DNA from: Hymenolepis diminuta | Taxonomy: Eukaryota > Platyhelminthes > Cestoda > Cyclophyllidea > Hymenolepididae | Direction: 5' to 3' | Length of the DNA stretch: 64,000 nt | NCBI GenBank assembly: GCA_900708905.1 | Contig: CAADRB010000015.1 | Coordinates: forward strand, 2,663,789-2,727,788 | Notes under the pieces: generated by a model | What the model was told of the DNA's origin: nothing | The model's database searches: none | What the model saw: only the letters and a program-made list of their open reading frames with translations | Program-made: the position numbers and the translations under genes | Shown here: positions 1 through 14,800 of the stretch, in pieces | Layout: each line of letters begins with the position of its first letter | How positions within the stretch are numbered: the stretch's first letter is position 1

Positions 1-467
1 GAGACTTATTGTCTGGGTGTGTGAGCAATATCATACTGGTATATTGTGAATCTGATGACAAGTTCAATGAGAATTGGCAAAACTGAGATACCTCACTGCA
101 TCCTCGAGACAGCTGTGATTCCCAGCCATCCACAACAATTCTAACATACCAAAAAAATCTCCAAGCAGTCATCAAAAGACAAATGTATGTAAAATTGATA
201 CCGCCCTTACTTCCTCTAGCACGATGTAACTAACATTCGCTTACCAATTTGTAGAGAAAACAGCAGCCATTAAGAAAGAATAAGAAAATGTGGACATAAT
301 TGGGGAACTTAATACCAAAATTGAGCAGAACAGAAGGAAATATGATCTGATATAAAAATTAAAATGTATAAATTGTAAGCCCAGCTCACAGAGTTATAGA
401 TTCGAGGTGCGGTCAAAATAATAGATATTAAATTTGGAAAATACGAAATCTGATCATTCAAATGTCA

Positions 468-852
468 GACCTCTGATTAGTAAATATTGAAGACTTTTTA
501 ATGTTAATAAACTCATCCAGTAAAGCTTTCTCTCTCTTCCGCTTAAACGTGCTGTAGTCAAAATAATTAAAACGGATGTTTTCAGTCAGAAGGCCTGGAA
601 AAATGTGAGTTCTATCAGCTGCGATAAGCCATAAAGTTTGCTTAATATGGCGACCATGCACAGGCTTTTTCCCTGAAGTGAGTATTTTAGGGTTATTGGA
701 GACCAGTGCAGTATGCACAAATGGGAATTTGAGATTTAAGAAGTAGGAAACAGAGTTAATACTATTTAAATTTACCATAAGAATTTGTACAGAGATGAAA
801 TGACTGACCAGAGCTTTGCTGTATAAGATGACCTTAAAACTCAGTATCATGT
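468..852 (-). CDS. Possible small protein or exon, unrecognised
   Basis: An open frame of about 129 codons from an internal ATG near 852, longer than its AT-rich surroundings lead one to expect. It contains SNNPKILTSGKKPVHGRHIK, then a charged C-terminal part. No domain is recognised, and there is no upstream or downstream exon support. It could be chance or an old mobile-element fragment. Confidence 0.2.
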
Positions 853-1079
853 GATATTTTTTATATATGACTATGGTCAAAAGTCACAAACGTTGCTTGC
901 GTTTGGCTCCGTGTGATGAAATTTTAAAAACATAATGACAGGCTATCTTCAACTTTCAGAAGAAATAATAGATTCCATGTCCACTTAGGAAAGCGCTTTT
1001 AAACGCTCATCTTGGGTAGAGAGTGGCATTGTGGAGCCTCTCTTTCTAACACCGCCGTTTTAATTTGTGCTGCCGGCCA

Positions 1080-1180
1080 TTCCATTCGCTGAGCATACAC
1101 CAATGGACTTTGAGCCCGCTACCTCTGATTTAGCAGAAGTGCGCTTTAATGACTGCACCAACGGCACACGAAGTTTAGAA
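1080..1180 (-). repeat. tRNA-derived SINE-like copy
   Basis: The minus strand has TTGGTGCAGTCATTAAAGCG followed by AATCAGAGGTAGCGGGCTCA and AAGTCC. This resembles the A and B boxes of an RNA polymerase III promoter in tRNA order. It is too diverged at the ends to be called a tRNA gene. Confidence 0.4.
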
Positions 1181-2579
1181 GAGATATTTATTGATAAAAT
1201 GCATGTGGATTGTCGTACAGATAATCTAACTTGTTCGGATAGTAATATCTTTGGATTCATGTTAGTGAGTAGAGACTAGGGTTATTAGATTGTAGAATTC
1301 AGACTACTACTAATGGTTAACATAAATCGGTCTATCCAAATAAGAACGCCAACAGTGGACAGTAGACAAGGGAAATGGAAAAAAAGGACAAAGAGAACGA
1401 AGATCAGAAGTGAAAAGGTGAGGATCAATTGTCTGCACCCAGTATAAAGCCATACATGTTCGACATGCCTAAAAACCGGAAAAATTAAGTGACGCATCGC
1501 AAGGGAGAGGAGAACGAACGTCAAAGGTGGATGTGATCTTTGATCAGAGAGGTGTTAAATGCAGTGATTGCACTCGGTTAGCGCAAGCACTCGAGCGTAA
1601 AATAATTTTGTATTAAAAAATGGAAATGCACAAGTATTTCGAAATTAATTCTTGAGAAGCGTACAGAAAATCAACATTTACTACATTTCGGAATAAAAGG
1701 GCTGTAAAGATAAATCATTGGCAATGGGTTCTCCAATTTATTGTTCTCTATTTGATACGTTACTTAGGTTTTTAAACACCATTTTTAATTTCTTATTCAT
1801 TTTAAATCGAAAATTTTTTAAAAAATATTTTAAAAATAGAAATGAAGATTGAAGTGAAAAATGACGGATATACTATATTTGTTAAATCAGGGCTCAAATT
1901 TAAAAATGACGGGTGAATCAAGATTATTACTCTAAATAAAAAGCAAACATTTTTATAAGTAGATAGTAAACTTTTAGAAGATTAAAAAGCTAATTGAGAT
2001 CATAAGGAAAATTTAGGATCTGCTAATATGTCAGATTATAATTTACGTCCTCTCGTCTCTTCTTGTTACATTTTCCTTACTTGAAAATAGGTAGATAGGA
2101 AATAAATCAGAAAAACTAAGCAGCAAGAAATTATAAACTGAAATACCATTAATTTTCACTTCAAAAATTTTCTGGCAAACTGCTCCCTGAGCCCCAATAT
2201 TGAATGTATTTTTACGACAGAGTGAAGTAAATATTAGAGAAATGTTTTATATGTTGTTGGAAACACAAGCATAATGAACTGGTTGCCAAAAGTTATTTAA
2301 ATTAATTTTTATTCATTGATTATTAGTGAAAATAATGTATTACGCATGGATAAAATTTTATAGTTAGGAAATTAAAATGAAAAATTGGTAGGAATAACCA
2401 TTGGAATAAAATTTAACTCGTGAATAATAACTAAATCCACTTAGTTTTTTTCTCTCTGTTTCTCGAATAATATTAGTTCTCTATTTGTTCACCGTCAGGA
2501 GGTATTATTTGTATTATTACTCACAGGAATAAAAAAATTGAACTTTTTAATTGTAAGAAACGGGTGAAATTTGCTAATA

Positions 2580-2800
2580 GAAGGCCCAACAAGTGATAAA
2601 GTGCAGAGTTCACTATGATGCTGAGAACGACTTCACGATTTGAAAGAGTTCTTCACGTTCTTCAATTCGAATTTCATGATTCGTTCTCTGCTTCTCAATG
2701 GGGACCAGAAGTTTAAGACAAGACTTTAAATCTTGACAGTAGGTCTATACAATCCATTTCGATTTTTCCAATGGTTGAGAAGGCAAAATGGTTTTATTTC
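2580..2800 (+). repeat. Dispersed repeat family A, degenerate copy
   Basis: Shares TTTCATGATTCGTTCTCTGC and TTTTTCCAATGGTTGAGAAG with the copies near 15.8, 19.5 and 27.1 kb. Too diverged for exact ends. Confidence 0.4.
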
Positions 2801-5800
2801 TTATCCGGTAGCTCAGATTCTTAACATTGGCAGATGTGAGATAGCTAAAATTTGATGTCAGAAGAACTCAGAAGGAGGTAGTAAGATTTATTGCCTTTAA
2901 AAATATTAAATTTTACTTCCAATGGGAAATAACTACTACCTAAATGTTAGATTTTAATTTTTAACTTCTCCAAATATAATTGAGCTGCAACCTAGTTTAA
3001 GGATGGATTCCTTTGTATCCCATAACAATTATGATCATCAGTGCGTGTGAACATAAATTTGCTTACGTAAATGAAACAGTCCTAGAATGTCTTCTACATG
3101 AATGAGTGTAATAGCACTTTATTCAATATTCTTTAATAATGATTAGATCAAGTCAAAAATTGCAGATAATATTAGAAAGGGATGGTGTTTGTGCATTTTC
3201 GGTTCATAAAAATTCCGTTTATAATTCCATCATGCATTTAAACAAAATGATCTCACAAAAGACATTTAAGCACACAACAGCTAAGGTTTTTATTTCATCC
3301 TATTTTTCTTGGCAAGTTTTGTTTTTATGTATGGAAATTTTCGATTACTAACAGCTTACAAATATCTAAAAATCGGGGATTATGGCAGCTGAAAGAAATG
3401 TGAACTTAAAGGACTATTAATTGTTTTATCTTAATGTTAAAAATCTGGATCACATTGCGATGTAAACAATTTTACCCACACTTGCCTTTCATAAGACTTC
3501 AACAGGTTATTACTTTTTCATTTCCCTTCTTTTTGCTTTGCATTTTGCCCTCTTTACTTTTCACAACAGAACTGGGACATCTTAAGAAGGAGTCAAGCGA
3601 GGTTGACAGTAAAACTTAACAAATAAATGCTTGCTAGAATACAATGGATTAAAGTGTAAAGCGAGAATGCGTCTGTACAACAGGAAAACAATTAGGAAAT
3701 CATCTATCAGGCTGTACCCTACCGCCTTGGCTTTCCACTCATGAAGTTGAGAAAAATTCGACAACTAATTTTGACTTTTGGTTTTAGGGAAGATTTACAT
3801 AGTTCACCTTCGATTTTGGTTTTATTTCTGTGCCCACAGTGGAATTCTCTTCAGGATACTGATTCTTTTTTTCCTCTCCCTTCTATTCAATTTTGTTACA
3901 TATTCGTGAATATTCCTCGCGGATTTTTATTTTGCTTCATACGCGTCTTCGGGCTGAATTTTAATTTTGGAAAACTGACTGATCTTTGATTCAACATCCT
4001 CAAATTTTCAAAACCGAAAAATAAAAGTTAAATCTTATTCAGGTTCATAGGAAACTCTATGATTTTCTGAATCAGGGATTCTGCAGATGGTTGGAGAAAG
4101 GAAATATCTGATTTTTCAGTTTACATACGTATGACTTTGGGACACTTCTCTAACAGCGTCATAAGAATTTCTTGCTGTTTATTTAGCATTTATTCAAAAA
4201 ATTTCTCTACTTTACTTCAAAATTACTTATTCTGCTCCTGCTGTTTCATTAGAGCGGTTCGAATTCTTCCACATTCAAGGTCAGTTTCTGAATACACGTT
4301 CTAATTTTGCGTTTGTTTTAACCTTCCTTTATCATCCTTTACAATCTGCACAGCCCAATATCTCAATTTCCAGATTGAGAAGAAAAGGAGGGAACAAACG
4401 TATCAGTTAGGCACAACGCAATCTTTGATTATGATCCTGAAATATAAAAACGAACCGATGATATTAAAATATGGCAGACACGAACAATAAAATGTTATTC
4501 TCTCAGGAGGAAATATTGAATAATTTTTTTTCACGGTGAAATAACATTTCCGCTTTGACTCCGCCCTTTTTAGGCCGCGTCCTATTCGTACTCTGATTCG
4601 CTTGAAGCCCACTCGTTGATTCAGCTGGAACTGAAAAATGCTTTCATGAATGCAATCTCAGAATAAAATAGTCAAAGTGGGCAAAAACTAAAGTAAGCAA
4701 ACGAATTTGAACACTAAGCATATGAAACGGCATAAAATTTCACAGGCCTCCCCTTCAGGTTACAAATATTGGAAAGGACCTGTATCATTTTGTTAAATTT
4801 GTTTAAGTGATGCGATATGTAGATAAATAGGAGTATGTTTGATGATAAATGACCTGACTAAAATATGATCAACATATTATGATCGACAAGAGTAATTTAA
4901 AAACGGACAGTAAATATATCATTAGTAATCAATGACACGTTAAAAATGTTTGGACTCTACTTGCAAGATATTCACAAAATATTAATGAAAACTAGCACAA
5001 CTAAAATATTTTTAAGTAGACACGTATTTATATGAACAGAGTCATGAGTTTTAAAGATCAAATACCCTTATACGGAAAATTAAAGTTTTATAATGGTTCT
5101 TCCGAAATTTAAGTACTCTAAAATGCCTAAAAAGCGCAAAAGACACATTAATTCCATTTTTATCTTTTAAAAAATTCATAAACCTAAATAATTCACTTCT
5201 ACTTCTAACTGTTAATTTTAACTGCGGAAGAATATCAGAAAGTATATTAAACTCAAAGTCTTTCAGTGCCTTGAGGCATTAAAATTCACTATCGAAATAA
5301 ACGCAGCTGCCGTTTCTTTCTAATTTAGAGAAACTTTCTCTACAACATGCTGAAGACGCGCAAAGGATGATGCAAAGAACGCCTTTTTCCCACGGCTTCG
5401 TGTGGTTATAAAACATTATTTCATATTACCATTAAATAAATTGTTAAAATTTATTCCCTAGTGGGTATGTTAATCATTCTTATGTAATTAATAAGAAAAA
5501 AATGTTTTGTGCAGTTGAATTCAGAACCGGTGGAGAAATTTATTGATTCCTTCCGGTAAAGTTAATGGTCATTTTATTTTATACAGTGTATTTCATATAA
5601 TCACAAAAGTGCATGAAATCAGTGCAGTAAACAGAGAAATGCGTAAATCCAGAAAAATTTGTAAGTCCTGGCAATAAACTCATTATAATCAGCAAAGGTG
5701 TCAATTTAAAACTATTTTATTGAATTGATCAACTTTAATAGTGAAAGAAATCAGTGAACGGAAATTCATTACTGTAATGCAAAATCAAAATTTCAATTGT

Positions 5801-8800
5801 TAAAAATACTTTAAATGCATGTCATTGAATCACAGTAAAATGCAATATATTTAACTACTTGCTCTTTGTGTAAAGTCTTTGTTAGAAAGAGCGAAGTTCT
5901 TTTCTTAAAAGATTTAGAATCTGAAATTTGGGAAAAACTTTCGCGAAAGTTGATATTTACAAAAAAGACAATTACTAATATTGCTGTTATATGGTTTTTA
6001 AGAAATTTATTAACCTTTGCTTGGGTACACCAATTGATCAATGAGCTTTGCCCGGAATAAATATGAACACATTCAAGAGAGTAGATGTTGATACTGGAAT
6101 CTTTCTCCTCAAGTAACATGTGGAGAAATTAACTTATTCCGAAACACTTCTACCTGAAACACAACATTTTCAACACTGACTTCACCTGATTCTCGTCACC
6201 TACTAGCCAATTTTGTCTGTACTCAAGGGATTTCTTGCGACGTAAAAGTTTGAATATTTTCACAATATCAACTATTGATATTCAATCCCACTTCAAAATT
6301 AAACGTAAATACGCTTATCTTGTATTAGTATTTGATTAAAATGAGTCTTACTGGAATGTTTCTAATAATTTGAAAGACCATATGCTCTGGTTAATATGGG
6401 ACAGTTAATAGAAAAATAAATTTCCCCAAATTAGAAATTTACCAAAGTTCACGTCCGACCAAAATTGATTTACAAGAAGAAACTTTTGTCTCTATGACCT
6501 CGATGTTTTTACCATTAGATTAATCTCTTTACACATTAATTCCCGGAATTATTAAGCTCATTTAATTTAATATAAGCAGAGATAAATTTTATGGCATATA
6601 TATCTTGGAAATTTGCAGATTTAAAATCAGCAAATGATAATTTTCTTTGGAAATCTATCGGAAAGTGATTTCATTTCTATTCTTAGACCTCTTTTATCTG
6701 AAATATTGTTAGCCATTAAATTCGCTTTGGAGACTGGTTATTGAAAGTTTAGCGTTTAAATATAACTCTAGACCACATAATTATCAAATATATTCAACAC
6801 TTTTAAGATCTCAAGTCAAATTAAGTTGTTGAACCAATTCAATCGTTCTAAATGTAGAATTAAAAGCTAATTTAATTAATAAAAATGTCGAAAATAATTT
6901 AATGACATCAAATTATAAACTTGTCAACCAATAAATTTCAAAGATAAAGTAAATTGCTACAGTCAAAATAATTTAATATATTTGGCTAATCAAAAATCTT
7001 GAAAGTTTTTGGAGTTAGACTTAAAATAATTAAATCCTCGTCGAAACGATCTAATTATAAGTTCCAATGAAGATTACATTAGTGGACACTAAAATTTCAT
7101 ATCACTTAACAATTATATTATTTAACTATTTCGTAATGAACTATATAACTCTGTCACATTTTGAAAGCGAGACGTAGTTGATACGATTCGGTGTGTGTAA
7201 TTCCTCCATTCCGAAAATGTATTTAACTGTTTTTCTAATGTAAATTTTCTGATTTCCCTATTAAACTTGCTGCATTTTTTTAAACTTCTATGCAAAATAT
7301 TTACTAAAATTATTCAGAGAAAGTGCAAATGATAGAGATCAACAGCCAAAAATTTCTAAATTCTAAATGATTTGCCTCAAAAAATCCAAAATGCCAAATA
7401 GGGGCTTAGAACTTTACCCTAAAATTTAATTGCATAGTTAATACAGAGTTAGCAAAATATCAATTCAACTAAAACAGACAAAAATAAAATAAGTGTTTTG
7501 AATTTATTTAAATAAACCATATGTTAAAATCTGACCGAAATAAACATCCATTTGTATTATCATAACTCGTGGGAAAAAATAAATATTTGCATTTTATAGA
7601 GAGAAAACAAATGAAATTAAGCGAAGGTTAAGTATAATACTCAATAAAGAGGAAGATATGAAAAATTTTTGAGAATAGCTTCAAGATATATCAAAAAAAT
7701 TTAACCTTATTTGTGTTTTTTGAATTCGAGCTATCCAGTATTTAATCATTGGGTAGTTCGAGTTTGAAATGCAAATTTCCTGAATTGTACACTGATTCAC
7801 GAAAAATCTTCCTTGTGATGTTTAGTTCTTATAGTTTGTCTGACTAGATAGGAAGATCACAATCACCACTTCAATTCATTTCTTTTCTGTCAAGATGAGT
7901 CTACTTGATGAAATTCTGACACTGTGATCTTATCATAGCAGGGTGGACTAGAGTTAAATCAAAGTGATGTAATTATATAATTGTGTGCTATTACTACTTA
8001 GTAAATACAGCAAAATAAACTCTTTTACAATTATGACAATCAAAAGCAGAATATAAAACAATCTGTTGTACTATTCCAGTTTTTAGATTAAATTTGGGGA
8101 TATTTTAAGTTCACACTTGTTGACTCAAATATACTAATTATGCCCACTTATGTATTCAGCAAAACAAAAATATAATAAACTCGTTTGAAAGAATGTAAGA
8201 ATAAAAATTTTAATATACTGAGGTTAACAAGGTGTGATATGTTAATGAAATTTGTATGATCGAGTAAATCACTGGTAATTTATTTAATTATTAGTACATT
8301 AAAACAACCAAGCAATTTTTCTTCAAAATTTCTCTAAATTAATATCAGAAAGGAAAGTTAAAAGATCTAAAAATTGTTCACTCTGCATTAAGTGAAATTT
8401 AAATAATGCTGATAACCTGGTTTAACTTAAAAATTATCACGTATCAACGGTCACTACATTTTAACTAATCAAATAGTAATAACCATTAATAAGGTGGATA
8501 ATTAATAAAATTACTGAATTAGTTTTGTATTAGTGCAGTAAGGGCAAATGCATTAAAACTGACGGTAGATGTTCTTTGCGTCTATATCTCTAGTCGGAGA
8601 CTAGCATTTAAAGAAGAAATCGAATCGATTGTCTTTTTCTAAAGTGCTTTTGTCAATAATTGAAGTCAAGTGTGAGGTACTGTGAGTGGAGGAAATTCTT
8701 CATGAATGAAATGCGGGAGTAAAGACTAATTCAGCTTGTTTTTTATTATAAAACAATCTTTATGAATATATTATGATCTGATTTCCCGATTTCTTATCAC

Positions 8801-11800
8801 TATTTGTATAAATAAACAGTCCTGCCATTTTATTCCATTGATTGATACAATGCCTTTATTTGCATTTGAATAATTAATTTACCATTTTGGAATTCAATGT
8901 GCCATCAGCCGGTTTAACTTATTAAATCTGACATCTGGTCAATTCCTCCCTGATTATATGAAAGCACCGAGTCAAGAATATATCAAATCTTGGTGTTAGT
9001 TTTTTCTCAACATGTAGTTGAGATTGTCGTAACTGGATGATATAGCTGTCTTCTACAAGTTAATGTGGTTGGAGTTAAAGACTTAAGTTAATAAATAAGA
9101 GGCGTGGATAATTTTGTACAACGCGTTTCGCCGGCGACAGATAGTTCTATTTTTGTACACGCATTCAACGAGAATGCCATTAAGCTTTCCAAAAGTCACA
9201 GTTACCCAAATAGCAACTTCAGACCAAGGTGATTAAAGCAATTGAACAAGTAAAGAAGTGCGAGGCGTAGAATGCATTAGTTTAAAGGAAAAAGCATTAT
9301 TTATATATAAAAAATGCTCAGCGCCGAAATATAAAATAAATATTTAATAACAAAACTAGAACAAGGTGATCCAAGTTCAAAATAAGAAAAAAATGCTAAC
9401 ATGCAAATAATTAATTAAATGTACAATGAAAGATCCTAGTTCCAATTTGATATCACAACAATAAGAGCATACAAAATAATGGTTAATACATAAAGCTCAT
9501 TTTCAGTTTCTTTTAGTAAGTTATAACGTCCTTATTTTGTACTCATTGCTAAAACTTTATAAGAAATCGTGATCCTTGCCGTAATTGGATGGCAGTCATC
9601 GATTTTTAGTTAGCAACGTTACGTATTGATTTCGATCTTATTACAACTAATCACAATGTAAGGGCAGCGTTGTTAAAATATGATCATTGATGCCAAGTAA
9701 AAGGGAGTGTAAAATAATCTAATTTATCTTATTAACGGGGAAGATTTGAACTTTTCTAAGGTACTGCTTACTCAATAAACTAAATTTTAGATCAGAAATT
9801 TAGAAATCCCTTTTAATCAGATATGTAAACTGTCGAGGAAGCTGTGGAAAAATAATCTGTGAGATACAATAACTATTTCTACAAATGCTGGGAGTTTGAT
9901 ATAGACAGTTTTTAGTAGATTACTCGGACTCTGTTCATAAGGAAAAATTTATTTCTATTTTCTCGGTATAAACTGGCTGAAGCAACCGATTAGGCATTTA
10001 TCTAAAGAAGCGGAATCTAAGAGTCAGAGAAGGGAGAATTTTATACTGTTTTAGACTTAAAAGTTGGTAAAGATAGTGGAAATAGCTAAAGAAAAAATTG
10101 GTGGTGTAGAATGCAAAAAGGTAATTAAAAAGCTAAGACAGGAGGAGGTTAACGGCATACAAACCTTTTACTATCTCTTACGGTACTTTGACACACATTA
10201 CAGTGTATGAATAGCGATATGAACCTTGGCAGCGTCTTTGTCTTACAATAAGCAACTGATAAACTGATTTTAATCTATTTTTGGAGGTGGTTTTGTGTTT
10301 ACTGATATGCTGCCTGCAAATACAGGCAGACAAGAAAACATATGCAAGACGTTAATCAACTAACCAATTCATGAAAATTCGATCAAAACTTTTAAAATTA
10401 ATAAAGTAAAATATGTATGTTTCCTCCCTTATCTTCGTAAAATTATTCTATTATCTTTTAACTCAATTAAATCTTCTTTCATAAAATCATTAAATGACAC
10501 CTTTAAGGTGGGAAGTGAAAGAAGTAAATGACGTGAGAAACAGCTTTCAATTTAGATCCTTCCAATATGTTTTTCTTAACTGAATTAATACATTTCTATT
10601 TATTTTACAAATAAAATTGATTTTAATTATTATAATAGGCGAATATTTGTTTATCACCCACACAAAAGTTTTCATTTGCTCTATTTTATTTATGCTCAAT
10701 AAAACCTCCTTACAAGTGTAAAATGGAAAGGACAGAAATAACTGAGATTATTATATAATTATGTGACCTTAATGTAACTGAATTTCATTAAAGGAAGATT
10801 GCTTTATTTCTGGATCAAGCATCTGAAAAATACATTAAAGCACCCTTTTGTTTATAGAGTCAAATTAAATTAAATTTTCCGCGTCTAACTTTTATATGAT
10901 GGAAATAAGTTAACTCATATTTTCCATGATGGATATTTCCGGTTATACATTATATATAGACCATCCTATAGGTATTATTAAATAGAATAATTTAATTATG
11001 ACGAAAACAGATATTTTACTAGGTTATAACAAAGTGTTCCGCTTTTATTTATGTAACCCAGAAATGAGTTCAAACCCTTAAAAATAAATAATTTTCAGCC
11101 TCATTCAATTTGGCTCTTTTATTCTTAATTAAGTAAGATGCATTTTTTTGCTTCAATGAAATTTATTTTTTGTTTAGAATTTTTATTGCCGCAGTTTTTT
11201 CTTTAATTAATTACTCTCCCTTCCGGATAAAATTCTAGATACCGGAAATTAATTTCATCTCCCATAAGTCATGCCAAAATTAAAGTTTTACTAATCGAAT
11301 TTAATGCGCAAGCATAAGCTAAGTGCAAAAAAACCTTTCAATTAAAGTAACTTTTTCATGAATCTTTTCAATAAATTAATCCCTTCTATAATCAGTAAGG
11401 TGGGAATTCAACGTAACCTCTTTCAAAGCTAAAAAAATCGACAAAAATTTTGTTTTAATAAAAAATACTGGTATTAAATTAATTAGTAATTAACTAAATA
11501 CAGCAAAAAAATATGAATGCATCTGCAGCAGTATCAGTTTTAAGTTATCCATAAGATAAGTTAACAACCGAGATGCAATTTTCTTTTATCACTTAAAATG
11601 GAATAGGTTTTCGAGAAGTGATAACAAAATACAAAGTAGATAAAACCTAGTTGAACTGGAAAATTAAACACATAGGAAACATCAGAAAACTGAACGATTT
11701 CAGTGTTTTACATATTATGATCCGAGAAATTCGTAATATTTTGCTCATTTATTTGCTTAATATTTTATGCATTGTCAATATTAGACCAAAAAAATAACTT

Positions 11801-14800
11801 TTGAGGCATTTCTAAGATTTACCGCTAACGTATGTCATAACAAATAGTTATTTCACAACAGACTTGGTTGCCTGCAGATTGAATTGCCATTAGAAATGGT
11901 TTATGCGAAAGGTTTGAGAAAATTTCAATTCTTCAGCATTGCCCTTCCATCGCATGGATATACTTTGTCAAATGCTGTGCAATAAAAAATGAATATCGGT
12001 GTTCATTAACTCGCTGTCATTATGCAAATGGAATAATAAAATACACATAAGAGAATTATTTCGTCATGGAAAGTGTTAGTTTTAAATAGGCTTAATTAAA
12101 ATATTACAAGAACTGGTTATATATTATTATAAACTTGGACCAAACATGGTAAAATTGTTTAATATCTAAAAATTATCACAAATTTTTACTCACTGAAATT
12201 AAAGATGTAGATATTTACTAGATGAAGTTAATTATTTCAAATTAGCAATTAAATACACTTTTCAAAATGTCAGATTCTTGGGAAATAAATTTGCTCCAAT
12301 TAAACTCTATTTTGTAACAATGTTAATTACTAATTAAGCGAGCGGCTGTTTGACACTGTCATTATATTTAGGTTGTTTAACTGAAGAAAATGGTTTTTGA
12401 AAGCCGCATCTAGTTATTCTTTTATAAAAATTGCATGAAAAAATTGGGAGGATTAAATTAGTAAATTAATGTTTGTATATTTATTAATGGGGAAAAGTGT
12501 ACAAAATTGACTACAAATACTCCACTTCGATCAACCGGTCGATTTATAAAATTTGGCTTTTGGATATTTAGTTAATTAACACTTAAATTCCAGTAAGGCA
12601 GAAACACTTCTGAACTTTCGATCTACGCCCGTATTCTGCCCGGTTTCCTTTTCTTTGCTCTTCACCGGGCTATTTTACTAATATTTCAGTTTAGTGTACA
12701 TTTAATGTAATAATTTGGAATTAAAATTAAATAAACTTTGGTTTTTAATCGGTTATGCATTATTTTGATGATTTTACTAATTTGTGAAAGTGATACTTCT
12801 TTTACGATTGGTATCTTCAAAATTATTTCTTAACTGAGGGTTTTATCGGAGTATGCGATCACATTAAGCTCATTTTTAAGCACTATTCATGCTCAATGAA
12901 AAGAAAATTTCAAAATACTCTTCGTCGACTTGACTTTGTAAGATGTAACTTCTCTAGAAATTATTTCATTATCTTCGGATTTTAGCATTTAGAGGACGAT
13001 TTACCCTTTTTTATTCACTGCAGGTCACCTAGCAAGCCACTTTTTGGAATAATTTCTGAATAATTTCGACCATATAGCTCTTCGAAAGTGAAGTTTTTAA
13101 CTATACAAAAAGCGTAACGTTTTCTATGATAATAAATTATTACCTAAAGTTAGTATCCTTATTTCACCGGGAAAATGCTCGAGAAAAAAAACGACATATT
13201 TATATTCATTCACCCATTAGAATTGGCCGTAAACCCCTAAGTAGTACGTTTTTTTCTAATTTTCTTCTAGGACTAAACTTTAGTAAGACCTTTTCCCATT
13301 TCCAGGGATGAGAGAAAATTAAACGCAGAAATATAATTACCGTCTCTTTCAGCTAATTAAATAATGTTGTAATATTTCGTTCTTTTGCCTTTTGGCATTT
13401 TTAATGACTAATTTGTGATTTTCTATGTTGATGATTAAAATTGCAGCAATGATAAATACACTAAATACAGTTTTCAATCATAATATTCCCTAAAAGTTAA
13501 AAATGCATTTCAATCAAAAAAAATTGTTTAAACTTTGATCTTAGGTTGGTTATGTACGATTCAAAATGAGCAAACATTTTACCACTTTCAAATAGTATTT
13601 GTACGATCAGTTGAGTGCCAAGATCTGATCTGGAAAGCCGATATTATCGGTTTCTGCACTGCGGCGTTCTCCTTGTTGTTAGTATTATTGATTAGTCTGA
13701 AATTTCGCAATACGCGCCTTGGCCCAGTGTAGATTAACAGATTAAACTCGGCACCTTTCTTGGAGAATGAAACTTTTAAAAATGAAGCAATAATTTATCT
13801 CAAAGCTAAACGCTAATGTATATTATTTTTCTTAATTTATGCTTGCCTAGATATTTATATTATTATTACCCAAGAGAATGTTTTTTGACGTTTTCATCTT
13901 AGGGAAACACCCTTGCACACAAAATAGTAAAATAAATCAGCAAATGAAGAAACAAAAGGGGCTCAAATAAAAGTATCTAATAAATTTAGAATGTCAAAGG
14001 GAGCATTAGGTTGTTCACTGCCCCATAAGTAGCATAATTTACTTTGTAAATTTCACTCTCTGACTGCTGGGCTTCCGGATAATTTCATATCCGCGATAAT
14101 TTTAGTTTGCTGACTAGTTGATTCGATTGAATAATTGATAATGACGCTTATAAATGTCATGATCAGACTGATTTGACAAGCATAGATCACTGGAAAATAG
14201 ACAGCTTAAAGTGAAATCCTTATCTGTTCATTACACCATTATTAAAAAATTTATTTTAGACAAAAATATATCTTCTATTTCATTACAGTTTATAATTTTC
14301 CTTATTGTAGATTACTCAGAGTAATAACAAAATTAACATTAATCTAATACTTGTGAGGTCATTATTTCATTATTTTTTTGCCAATCAGGAATCACTTAAA
14401 ATTAGTTGTTTATTTTTTTGGAAAGTTGTTTCGACTTTAAATTTCAACGGAAAAGGAAACTCCTCGAAGACCTGTGAAAGCATTTATAAATGTTAAATAT
14501 TCTCAGAAGCAGCAAATATCTGATAAGACGATAACACAAGTTGCACACTAATGCATTTGGAGAAATAAATTTCCCCTTTTTCTCTTTGAAAGTGCTTCCA
14601 CCTACAGAAGTTAAAATGCAAATTTTTCATTTCAAATAAATTTCAAATGCTGTTGTTTTTTAAACTTTCATATGAATGGATGACAGTGATTTCTAAATCA
14701 TTAGAGCTAAATATCCAACTTGCGCTACTGAGTCATACTTTAGATTCTTAGTAATATGTGAAGATCTTTCGAACGAAGTACACATCCAGCTATTATGTCA

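Noticed and set aside
1067..1279. Possible coding exon on the plus strand
   Set aside because: The sequence is better explained as the reverse complement of a tRNA-derived SINE-like repeat.
5811..6119. Overlapping open frames on both strands, 102 and 64 codons
   Set aside because: Mutually antisense, low-complexity AT-driven composition, no motif and no splice partners; best explained by chance.
13535..13732. Frame with a hydrophobic stretch resembling a membrane span
   Set aside because: Begins at TTG, AT-rich hydrophobic codons are common by chance, and no adjacent exon or signal was found.
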